From positions 17,612,350 to 17,676,349 of the forward strand of contig NC_067286.1 in assembly GCF_020740795.1 (NCBI RefSeq): a stretch of DNA of 64,000 nt. Reading direction: 5' to 3'. This document shows, in pieces, positions 39,501 through 51,500 of this stretch. Made by a program: the position numbers and the translations under genes. The notes below the pieces were generated by a model that searched no databases, was not told the DNA's origin, and saw nothing but the letters and a program-made list of their open reading frames with translations. This stretch comes from Apus apus (Eukaryota > Chordata > Aves > Apodiformes > Apodidae). The first letter of the stretch is position 1. Every line of letters starts with the position of its first letter.

Positions 39501-42500
39501 GCTGTCTAGTTTAGTTTTCAATCTGGAAAGTCTTTCTTCTTATTCTCTCCCTTATCCCTTCCTGAGAGGGGGAGGGGATTGAGAGCATTGCTGTCACTGG
39601 TTTAATTGTTGATCCTGAGTCAAACTGTGACGGTTACCACAGATGTACCTGCTGCACTATGTTTTAACGAGAGAAAGGGCTCTGAATTTCTGCCATCCAT
39701 TGGCAGTTTCTTTGCCATAACCAGGCTGACTCTGTGACAGACGGGGAATGTCATGAAGGAGCTGTGATATTTTACAACAGGTAGCTTTCTATTTTCACCT
39801 GCCTTGTAGACTGCCTTCAATTCTTACATCTTCTCATTCTCAATAATAGTGTAATACTGGCATTTCAGCTCAAAATGTCTTTCCAGAGTAATTTCTGCAG
39901 AACTTAACTACTTTGCTTTGGATTAGCACACTTATGTAGTGTGTGTACCCTCTAACTGATATATAATGATTGAGTATAAAAGAAAATCCTATTTCAAATA
40001 AACTTCATGTCTACTGTGTTTCAGCCTGTGCCAACAAGAGCTAACCAAGGAAATAAGGCCAAGTTTGCTTTGTAAATGGCTTATTAAATTGCACTTAAGT
40101 TTTTTTATAGAAGTACTCATTAAGAATTAGTAGTCATGTTTCTCTATATATTATTTAAATTTGCATCTAAAATAAACCAAATAAAAAAATCTCTTTAGGT
40201 AATTTTAATAAAGTTCTCCAAGGATCCCCATACAAACAGTCATACTCTAATTTATCTCTAGATTTTACAAAGTGATACCTGACTTTTTATTTCTGGTGGC
40301 CAACTATTATTATCTTTGAATTCAGTTGCTCAAAACACTGTTATTTTTTCAATACTGAGCAGCAGGATTCAACTGGCATAGCTGTGAAGTGAGGTTTTGA
40401 GAGAGCTAACTCTCAAAGATGCTCTTCATGGATGCTATACAGTAGCTTTTAATGGTAAAAACTTGCGCACAAATGTGCTGCATCATAGCAACAGATACCT
40501 AGTGTGAAACTACTGAGGATTAGAGTACAGGATTACCTTACTGTGACAGGCTTCAAAGATGTGACTCTTAATGATGCTGCAGTGCTTGTGCCCCAGGACA
40601 GACTTGAAAGGCTGCTCAGCACACAAGTCTGTCATGTTTATACTTGAGCAGGTGCTTGTTATTTTCCAGCTGTTTCCAAACTCCTGGATGCTCATCTCCA
40701 TGGACTGCCCTCTGGTTGTGAAGTCATTCCTTGAGCGCCCATCAAAGTCCCCACAAAGGCCACAGACTTTTCCCTGGGTAATTTGTATAGGCACAGTAAA
40801 TGGTTATATTGAGCGCAGCCCACTTTGACATAAATAAACTATAGAACAGGCCAAGGTAAAATTATGGAAAATTTTTAAACAGCCATCAAAATACAGCTTA
40901 GAAAAGCTGGACTTCAAGTGACAAGATCACTCTGTTAAGCCTCCAATACTGCAAAGTGTCTGACTTTACTTCTAGCTCCAAATATTCAGGAGCTTTTCAT
41001 ACTAACTGAAGAGTGAAATAAAACACAAGATGTAGGCCTTCTTGCTTCTTCTTGTCCACTGAGCTGAACTGTTTTCCAAGTACTGCTTTTCAAACTGGGG
41101 TTCCAGTTCTGGATGTATAACTTTGAGTTTGAAATCATAACTCTCAGTCCATCCCATACCTACCTGGAAAGATGGTGCCACATGAACAATAACAGTAGTC
41201 TTCTGGTCCCACATGAAGTTCATGCCTTGAATTGTTTCTATCACAATATAACCTCCTCTGAGATCAACTTTGTAATTCTTCTTAGCTCCTGGATCAGTGG
41301 CTATCTCCTGAATTCTTCCTTCCAAGAGTCTGATTTCACTGCTCTATAAAGAACAGATACATTGCATGGAAGGAAATACAATAGAAAAATAGTGTAACAG
41401 CACTGCTATTCTACCTCTTGCCCTTCATCTCATTTTTGTCTAGTCTTTACACTACATCTTGGACTATCACTGAACATGTGAGCCACAGACAAGACCCATT
41501 GAGCTCAATGGGAAATGTCTATCCTTGCATGACAGCCACAGAAATTGTCCTCATTCTAGATGAAATTTGTTCTGCTGGTACAGCAGCTCCTGAGTTCACA
41601 GGCAATCGAACATGCTAGAACACCCCCTGCCATGCTGCTTTGTTTCACCATCCCCTCACCCCACACTATGGGAGAAATCTTTGTATACACTTTGGAGAAA
41701 TGCTAAGCCTGAGCTGAAGGGATGAAATTCCTCTCTGTAGTTACATCTGCCTTGTGCTCAAACCATGGTTCAGAAACATGCTCCTCTTAAAACTTTATCA
41801 TCACTCCTACACCAGTGATGTCACAGGTGCAAATACACATACACACACATAACTATGTGCTGTTGGCTCCTTACACCTGTCCCTTCACCTGTAGAAGTGT
41901 CCAGCCCTGTTAACACTGAATGCCTAAAATTTCCCAGCTTGCCTCTGCTTTTGGGCTGTTTGACTTCCACAGGTACTCTCTAGCAGCAGCTGATTTGGAA
42001 TATAAGGGGATACTACACTAACTGTTACCAAGTCCATACTTCTACCCCTCAGTAATCACCAATTCTAGACAAACCTCAAAAATCAGTGTGATCTTTAGGG
42101 AGCAGACAGAGAGTGACTTCCCACAGGCATTGTTCTGAATTGCAATTCGGAAGGTGCCAGTATCCATGTTATTGGGGCAAAAATCCTTAGAAAAACAGAT
42201 TACATGCAATTATCACACATGAGGCTCACATATTGCTCTCTACTTGCTTCTGGCATAACGAAAATACTGTCAGTCCTGGATGACTGAGAAAGACACTGAG
42301 CTTTTCAATACCACACCAATTCCTTTCCCTTGCAGATACTGGAATTACATCAGGATAGGACTGTCCAGCCCTGGAGTCACTGGTTTAGGATCACACAGTG
42401 CCCTCTTGTGTCACTTCTGAGTGTTACTTGCTTTGCTTTTATATGGAAAATATTTACTTTATTTACTCAGTCACTTCCCTAAAGTGTAAACTGTGAAAAG

Positions 42501-45500
42501 CATATGGATAGGAAAGTGAAAAAAATTGATACCTGAGCTAGGATATAGTCACAGTCTCCCAGGAAATCAAACTTCTCCCCATCAAAGCTCATGTAGTGCC
42601 CATTTCCATATACAGTGCAGGTCCCCTTGCAGGGATTATCTGTGCAGTTCCACTGCCTTTTGTTACAGGTGCTGGGAGGCAAAATGCAAAAAATCACAAT
42701 CTTTGTAAGAATCATGTTTTTTTCTTAATCCCAAACAAGGGTAATTTAAAGGTTTGCCTTTTGCAGTCCTTCAAAGAAAGCAATAACCTCTCACTCTTCC
42801 AAGCTTAGCCTCTTGACTGCTCTGAGACCATGCCATGAAATGATATGCTAACCAGAAAGATCATGTTTACTAACAAGTGATTTTTGTCTATTTTTTTTTT
42901 TTTTTTCTTTCAAATATCTTTTAAGTGATCAAGTCCTGCCAGCAGACAGTGGGGATTTAGGAGGTAAATTCAAGACAAACAACTAAATATTTCAACATTT
43001 TCTGAAACCATGTGGTCAGTTCTGTTCCCGACTACAGTGGTGTGAACTAATATTATCCCAGTCTCCCTTTGAAAAAATTATACCTCCAGTTCAGGGGATC
43101 ACAAACAGAAAATTTTGTTAAACCCTTGACACATACCCTGTGAATTTTTTTCCCCACGTGTATTCTGTTCTCATTAGAAAACAAAGCCGTCACTGCAATA
43201 AAACCTCTTAATGGCCTCTATGATGTCAAAACCTGCTTATCAGGTTAAATATGCTTCACATATTTAACTTGATTGCTTGAACCAGTGGTGATCAGACCAA
43301 AATGCCTCTGGGCCCTACTCTCTGTGCACCCTCTTGGCAGGACTATACAGTTTCATCCTCACTAAATAATGGGTAAAGATTTGAAGTGTTTTACCTCCCA
43401 TGATCAGTGATAACAGTGAAGTCTATAGCAGAGTTATATCAGCAATTGGACCAACTAGAGCATTAATTTATCTTATTTGAGAACATGCACATGGAAACAC
43501 TGAAAGTCACTGAATTCACTGGAAAACCATTGTGATCTCTCCCTCCTCTAAATTCATTTTCTAGGGTTCAGTTCATCAGGCAGACTCATTTCCCCCTTGT
43601 AGAATGACCACCTACAGACCAACCTGAATGAGGCTGGTACTTCTAAAGCTGGTGTGGAAGCAGTTTTCAGAAAAGCATGGCAATCATTTGGCAGAAGATC
43701 TTGGTACTTGTTCTCCCCAAGTGCAGGCTTGTTGTAGAGAGGAAATGTTTTCCCTTTTATTTCTAATAGAAGCATGATGGACCTAATTATGATGAGGAAG
43801 GCTTCAAAATACATCCTGCCCCATGGATGTTCTGTGCACTGAGAGTTTTAACAGCCATTGTTATAAAACAAGGCTTCCTGGCACAACATACCATGTGTTG
43901 CAGTCCACTTTGATGGTTTCCCCAGGTTTATAAAAGCGACCTCCATGGACACATGGACATTGATCTTTGGAAATACATCCTCCACTGCCATCCAAAACCA
44001 GCCCATCAGGACACATGCAGCCAGAAACACATTCTGTGACATACTGCATATATAAAGATACAACACAAGGCAACTCGTTAATGCACAGAAAGTACTGCGA
44101 ACCGGCCGATGTGATACCTCTGGATACCAAACTTTTGGGTGTCTTTTTAAATGCTGTAACTGTTAGTGACAATCAAATTGTAATTATCACAGCTATAGCT
44201 GTTTTGTTATCAGTAAAGCAGTTGTTCTGTGAACAGTGTAATATGTTATTGTCAGCACTTGTCAAGGACAATCATCCATGCACAATCATGTCGCCTGCTT
44301 CTGCTAGGAGGTGAAGTCCTTACACAGTGCATGTCCTGTGTCTTACAGCTTTTCTGACACTCTGATCCAATTGCACCAGGACCCGCAGAGCTGCAGTTGA
44401 AATAATACATAGGAGCTGGGCAATCTGTAGGAGGAAGAAGACATTTTATGAAGGTAATTTACTGAAATAAGGATCCTGCCAGCAATTGGAAAACAGAGAG
44501 AATTATTTCAGAGGGCAGCAGGTGTCTCTTATGTACAGTTTCTATTAGATTTTGCTTCTGCTCACTAACAGTGGGTTAGAAGGAGGCAGGTAACTTCTAA
44601 GCTTTGGGGAATATCTTCATCTTTTACAGAACTGAGCAAGTCTGGTAACACTTTTACAAAGACAACTACTATCAAAAAACAGCACAGTTGAGGGAGAGGG
44701 CAAAAATGTGTAAAATACAAAAATGTTACAGAAAGTGAGAGACAACACAGAAAAATATTATAAATACCAACTGACACCATAATGTTGTTATTTAACAAAA
44801 TCTCACCTTTTACCAGGACAGTTTCTCCAATGCAGTCTAATCTTCCTTGAATGCATTTGCTAAAGAGATATCATAAAATGAAACACATCAGCTCTTTTCT
44901 CTCTTGAAACACATTTCTCTCTTACTAGAGGGAAAGACACTGTAAAGCTTCACTAGTCACACAAAAACCAGATTCCTATAAAACTAATATTTTGTATAGC
45001 TGTCAGGTTCATACGGCAGCGCAGAGCGCAGAGCGGCAGCGGCACCGGCAGCGCTGAGAGCTGCTCCTTTAATTACTGAGGATTAGAGAAGGGGCCGGGC
45101 TTCCCGGAGACGGCGAAGCCGGAGCAGAGCGAGGAGACCCGAGTCTGAGCGGGAATCCTGAGAGGAACAGGAAGGCTGACGTGGCGGGGGGTGTGGCTGA
45201 GAACGGCGGCAGGTTTAACAGCGGCCATCTCGGCAGCTCCTCAGAGCGCGCGGCAGCGCAGAGCGGCGCGAGGGCGGGCAAGGAGCTTTCTCTAACAAGA
45301 CAGGCAAGTTAGCCTAATAGATCATGGTCACAACGCGCCCTAAAACTGTACTGAAAAAGAATGTGGGGACTCAGACGGAGGTTCTGAGCAGGCAGGCAGC
45401 CGTGCAGGTCTCTGGCTGCAGCGAGTGCCTGAGCCTGGCACTGGTACCAGAGGGAGCCAGTGGCACCGCGTGTGTGAGGTGTGAGCAAATCAGTGATCTC

Positions 45501-48500
45501 CTCAGCCAGGTGGTTAGACTGACAGAGGAGGTTGAAAGACTTAGAATCATCAGAGATTGTGAGAGCGAAATAGATTGGTGGAGCCAAACCCTGAGGCAAG
45601 GGCAGAAGGAAGAGGTGCTAGAAGAAGTGACGGATCCCCTCCCCTCCTGTCCTCAGACAGAAGGAGAGAACGTTAGAGACATGGAGGAATGGAGGGAGGT
45701 CCGTCCTCGGAGAGGCAAGAAAAAACCCTCCCAACTCCCTCCACCCTCCGAATTGCCCCTGAAGAATAGGTATGAGGCCTTGGAACTTCAGGGACAGGAA
45801 AATGAGGCTGGAGTGACAGATTTGTCTAGTGAACCGCCTAGGACTTGTCGCTCAGCTCCACGACTTGGGACTTCTTCAACTAAGAAGGAAAGGAGGGTAA
45901 TTGTGGTGGGTGACTCCCTTCTGAGGGGAACAGAAGGGCCCATCTGTCGACTGGACCCATCCCACAGGGAGGTCTGCTGCCTCCCTGGGGCTTGCATTAG
46001 AGATGTTAAAAGGAAACTCTCTAGTATGGTAAATCCATCTGATTACTACCCACTGCTGATTTTTCAGGTTGGTAGTGATGAAATTATTACAAGAAATGTA
46101 AGGGCAATGAAGAGAGACTTCAGGGCCCTGGGACGGCTGGTTAGGGGGTCTGGAGCACAAGTCATGTTTGCCTCCATACCTCCTGTAAGAATGGGTGGAG
46201 AGGTAAACAGGAAGAGTTTACAGATCAATGAATGGCTGCGAGACTGGTGCCAAAGGCAGGGCTTTGGTTTTTTTGACCATGGGCTGCTCTACGAGACACC
46301 TGGCCTGATGGTGGCAGGTGGGATGCACCTGTCCCAGAGGGGGAAAAGGCTTTTGGGGCAGGACTTAGCAGGGCTCATTGAGAGAGCTTTAAACTAGATG
46401 TGAAGGGGGAAGGGGAGAAAACTGGGTCTGTTAGGGACAAGCCCAAGAGAAACATACCAGGGCCTGAAGAGGGGTGGTCTAAGGTGGATTTGTTCCCACC
46501 AGTGTGCTCTACTTGCTTCCTGAAATGCCTGTACACCAATGCACGCAGCATGGGGAATAAACAGGAAGAGTCAGAGGTCTGTGTGCGGTCTAAGGGTTAT
46601 GATCTGGTAGCAATAACAGACATGGTGGGACAGCTCACACGACTGGAATGTGGCCATGGATGGCTATGTGCTTTTTAGGAAAGATCAGTCGGTGAAGCGA
46701 GGTGGTGGAGTTGCTCTTTATGTGAGAGAGCAGCTAGAATGTATCGAGTTTTGTGCAGGGGCTGATGAGGGGCAAGTTGAAAGTCTGTGGGTAAGAATTA
46801 AAGGGCAGGCTGGTGTGGGTGATACAGTTGTGGGGGTCTACTACAGACCTCCTGATCAAGATGAGGAAGTTGATGAGGCTTTCTACAGGCAGCTGAAAGC
46901 AGCCTCACAATTACAGTCCTTGGTCCTCATGGGAGATTTTAACTACCCCGGTATCTGCTGGAAGACTTATACAGCCAGCCTTTCACAGTCTAGGAGGTTC
47001 CTCCAATGCATTGATGACAACTTCTTAATGCAAATGGTGGATAAGCCGACTAGAAGAGGAGCGCTGCTGGATCTTGTGCTCACCAACAAGGAGGGCCTTG
47101 TTGAAGCAGTGGTGGTCAATGGCAGCCTTGGCTGCAGTGACCACAAGATGGTGGAGTTCAGGATCCTGTGTGGGAGGAACAGAATACCCAGCAGGACCAG
47201 AACCCTGGACTTCCACAGAGCAAACTTCGGCCTCCGCAATCAATTGTTAAGGGAAGTCCCATGGGACAGAGTGCTAGAAGGTAAAGGGGCTCAAGATAGC
47301 TGGACAACATTCAAGGATCACTTCTTGCAAGCACAGGATCAGTGTGTCCCAATGGGTAGAAAATCTAGTAAGGGAGCTAGGAGACCAGCGTGGTTAAAAA
47401 AGGAACTACTGGGCAAACTCAAATGGAAAAGGAAAATCTATAGATCATGGAAGGAGGGGCTGGTTACTTGGGAGGAATATAGGACTGTTGTCAGAGAATG
47501 TAGGGAGGCAACTAGGAAAGCTAAGGCCTCCTTGGAACTTAACCTTGCAAGTCGGGTTAAGGACAATAGAAAGGGCTTTTTCAAATACATAGCCAACAAA
47601 ACTAATACCAGAGGCAATATAGGCCCACTGCTGAATGAGGTGGGTGCCCTGGTGACAGAGGATATAAAGAAGGCAGAGGTGCTGAATGCCTTCTTTGCCT
47701 CTGTCTTTACTCCTGCAGGCTTTCCCCATGAGCCCTAGTTTCATATAGCCCCAGTAGAAGTCAAGATAAAGGAGGAGTTTGCCCAGGTAGATGAGGATTG
47801 GGTTAGGGATCAGTTGCGTAATCTGGACATCCATAAATCAATGGGTCCGGATGAAATGCATCCAAGGGTGCTGAGGGAGCTGGCGGAGGTCATTGCTAGT
47901 CCACTCTCCATCATCTTCAGTAAGTCCTGGGTAACAGGAGAGGTGCCTGAGGACTGGAGGATAGCAAATGTCACTGCAGTCTACAAGAAGGGCAAGAAGG
48001 AGGACCTGGGTAACTATAGACCGGTCAGCCTCACCTCCATCCCTGGAAAGGTGATGGAACAACTTGTCCTTGGCACTATCTCTAGACATATCAAGGAGAT
48101 GGGGGTCATCAAGAGCAGTCAACATGGTTTTACCAAGGGTAAGTCATGTTTGACTAACCTCATAGCCTTCTATGAGGAAATTACTAGGTGGATAGATGAT
48201 GGTAGAGCGGTGGATGTGGTCTATCTTGATTTCAGTAAAGCATTTGACACCGTCTCCCACAGCATCCTTGTAGATAAGTTGATCAAGTATGGTTTTGATG
48301 ATCAGGCAGTGAGGTGGATCAAGAACTGGTTGAAAGGAAGAAGTCAGAGAGTTGTAGTCAATGGGGCAGAATCTAGTTGGAGGCCTGTGACTAGTGGAGT
48401 CCCTCAGGGGTCGGTACTGGGACCGGTGTTGTTCAACATCTTCATCAACGACCTGGATGAGGGTACAGAATGTACCCTCAGCAAGTTTGCTGATGACACC

Positions 48501-51500
48501 AAGCTGGGAGGAGTGGCTGACACACCAGAAGGCTGTGCTGCCATTCAGAGAGACTTAGACAGGCTGGAGACTTGGGCGGGGAAAACCTGATGAAATTCAA
48601 CAAGGGCAAGTGTAGAGTTTTGCATTTGGGGAAGAAAAATGTCATGCACCAGTACAGGTTGGGGGCTGACCTGCTGGAGAGCAGTGTAGGTGAACAGGAT
48701 CTGGGGGTCCTGGTAGACAGGAGGATGACCATGAGCCAGCAATGTGCCCTTGTGGCTAAGAAGGCCAATGGCATCCTGGGGTGTATTAGAAAGGGTGTGG
48801 TTAGTAGGTCAAGAGAGGTTCTCCTCCCCCTCTATTCTGCATTGGTGAGGCCGCATCTGGAGTATTGTGTCCAGTTCTGGGCCCCTCAGTTCAAGAAGGA
48901 CAGGGAAGTGCTTGAAAGAGTCCAGCACAGAGCCACAAAGATGATGAAGGGAGTGGAACATCTCCCTTATGAGGAAAGGCTGAGGGAGCTGGGTCTCTTT
49001 AGTTTGGAGAAAAGGAGACTGAGGGGTGACCTCATCAATGTTTACAAATATGTAAAGGGTGAGTGTCAAGAAGATGGAGTTAAGCTTTTTTCAGTGATGA
49101 CCAGTGATAGGACAAGGAGTAATGGATACAAATTGGAGCATAGGAGGTTTAAGGTCAATATCAGAAAATTTTTTTTTACTGTGAGAGTGACAGAGCACTG
49201 GAACAGGCTGCCCAGAGAGGTTGTGGAGTCTCCTTCTCTGGAGACATTCAAAACCCGCCTGGACGTCTTCCTGTGTGATGTACTCTAGGTGACCCTGCTC
49301 TGGCGGGGGGGTTGGACTAGATGATCTTTCGAGGTCCCTTCCAACCCCTAGGATTCTATGATTCTATGAATTATGATCCCCAAAAGGAAGATTAAGACAA
49401 CCAGCTCTTCAATACTTTTTCTCTGTCTGCCCCTGCTGCTTTACTGTGTGTTTTCCCTATACCAGGTTTTTCCTAAGTATCTATTTTCCACTCTGTGAGA
49501 TGAGACTAATACTTTCTTAAATAAGAGATCTCTTAAATTACTAAATGAATCTGTGTTTACAAAATAATCCTCATAAAAAAGATATGGGAGTTAGAAAAGA
49601 GAGAGGATATATAGACATCTAAACATACAAATAAAACAGCCTTCCTCTAGCATTTGTTTGCATGGCTGCCCTGAACTGGTTGAAAATTAGAAAATGACAA
49701 TTGGTTTTCACTGCAGATGTAAATCAATTATGGTACTTTTAGCATTTTCCTCAAAATCTTTCTCTCTTTTTAAAAAACTCAGTTTGAAAACAGATTTTGG
49801 GGCTTCTTCCTAGACCTTTTTTTTTTTTTTTATAAATAGTCTGCAGGATGGTGTGTTTAAGGGTGTTTTTACATTGCTTTTATTTCAAAGCCAGAAACTC
49901 CCCCAAGTCCCTGGCTTCTAGAAAGCTAGCTCCCACAGTATATGGACATTTTCTACAGAACAATGAACTTTAAATAGAGCTAGTTTGCAAACATTACTCT
50001 AATTAACATTTTTTCATCTTCTTGTTTGCTAGCAGGAATACAGGGTTTTAACATTTGCAATATTTGCTTTCCTATTATCTAGCAGAAATTTGTCATTATA
50101 TGACACCATTCAGGGACTAGAGCAGAGAATTCCCCAGCTAGCCCTGATGTCCTCCAGGTATGCAGCCTTTGCATCTTCAGAGCAGCTTACCACATCAGTT
50201 TGTCCTCTTGGAAGGAGTTGCCAGGCTGAACAATCTTGCCTTTGTAGTAGCAGGGACAGTCATCTGGAGTTACACATTCCTCCTCATCATTGAGGTAGGT
50301 CCCTTCAGGGCAACCACAACCCTCCATAGGAGGGATCTTCACTTCACACAGCATATCAGGTTCATCCAGTGAGCGGCAGGACTGGTTACAGTTCTTCACG
50401 CTATAGTTATAAACCATAGTCTCAGGACACTCTTCAGAGGGATCTTTGCAAGAGAAATAACATGGATGTATGGTCTTCTCTGTGCAATCACTGCTCATGC
50501 TCCTAAAGCAGTTCCTGCAATCTGGTAGCCATAAATGTGCTTTTTTCAAGCAAGAAGACCCTATCTCCCATGGATATGGGGAAAGACATTGAATACTGAA
50601 ATACTCAGCACGATATATATTGACTAAGTAAGGATATTACTATGATTTTGTAATTTTTACAGTTATATTTCTATCTTATGCCAAGAACTGAAACCAATAA
50701 CTCAACTTGTCCTTGCAGTTAAAAAAATAATTTCCTGTCCTTTATTAATTATTTCTTTGGCTGGAATGATTTAAGAAATTAGTGTATTTTGTAACGGGTA
50801 AATTTTTAAATTAAATGGGCAGTGCCAAGGAACTCTGCTAATCAGTTTATGCTACCAAAGAAAGTGTGTTTGAATTCTCACAGAAGTCTTCAGAAAAACT
50901 CTTGTTATCCTCTAAGGAAATGAGGAACAACAGTTTTTAAGACTTGTGGGTGGACCAAACAGCTAAATACCAAAATCTAAAGACCTCCGCTGACTCTGTA
51001 AAACGTGAAAAGTTAGTTAATTCCTACAGGCTCTCAAGAAACAACACCTTTAAAACTCTGCCATAAAATCTGCAGCAGTGATCCATAGGGATGACATCAG
51101 ATTTTGTCAGGAAATATCACCCGCATTAAGGCCATGATTTTCAAGAAAGCCTGGCATTCAGATTCCTCTTAGATTCCATGAGAACTAGGAATCTAATAAT
51201 CTCAGACCTCTTTCTAACTGACATTTGCAGATTTAAGCCCACAGCTGTTTTTCAGATACACCCTGATGTACTAGACGGTACAGGGGAGTTGTTCATGCAG
51301 CAATGTTATCACCACATCTGCAAAAGCTGCCACGCTTAAACAAACTGCGTAGGGTTTTCCAGTCCATGACCATAGTACACCTTGTTAGATTAGCTAGTGT
51401 GCTAGGTTTCTGTACGTATTCACAACTACTGCCTCCACCAACAAAAATTAGACAGTTTCCTGGTCCTATCTGGAGCAGACACAACATCCCATGTATAAAT

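Larger units (their letters stand above)
33411..39630 (+). mobile_element. Endogenous retrovirus, defective, plus strand, in intron between e19 and e20
   Basis: About 6.2 kb including two CR1 insertions. The 5' LTR keeps only its last ~200 bp, and a full 3' LTR is present. Between them lie gag-, protease-, reverse transcriptase- and integrase-like segments, all broken by stops, frameshifts and deletions. No envelope-like region: the integrase end is only 200 bp from the 3' LTR. Lack of env and layout suggest a class III (ERV-L-like) or other env-less avian family; the primer-binding-site wording (cggtgcccaaatgtg) looks closer to a Lys-type site, so the class is left open. Confidence 0.85.
45010..49370 (+). 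mobile_element. Near full-length CR1 retrotransposon (4.36 kb), in intron between e12 and e13
   Basis: Layout is a GC-rich 5' UTR of about 310 bp, intact ORF1, ORF2 with endonuclease and reverse transcriptase, a short 3' UTR and the ATTCTATGATTCTATGA tail. CR1 copies are usually severely 5'-truncated, so this length is rare. Antisense to MUC5B. The 5' UTR is strongly GC- and CpG-rich compared with its surroundings, which suggests low age. Confidence 0.93.

Noticed and set aside
45010..45320. CpG-rich 300 bp as a host CpG-island promoter
   Set aside because: It directly precedes CR1 ORF1 and matches the expected CR1 5' UTR position; no host exon follows on the plus strand.
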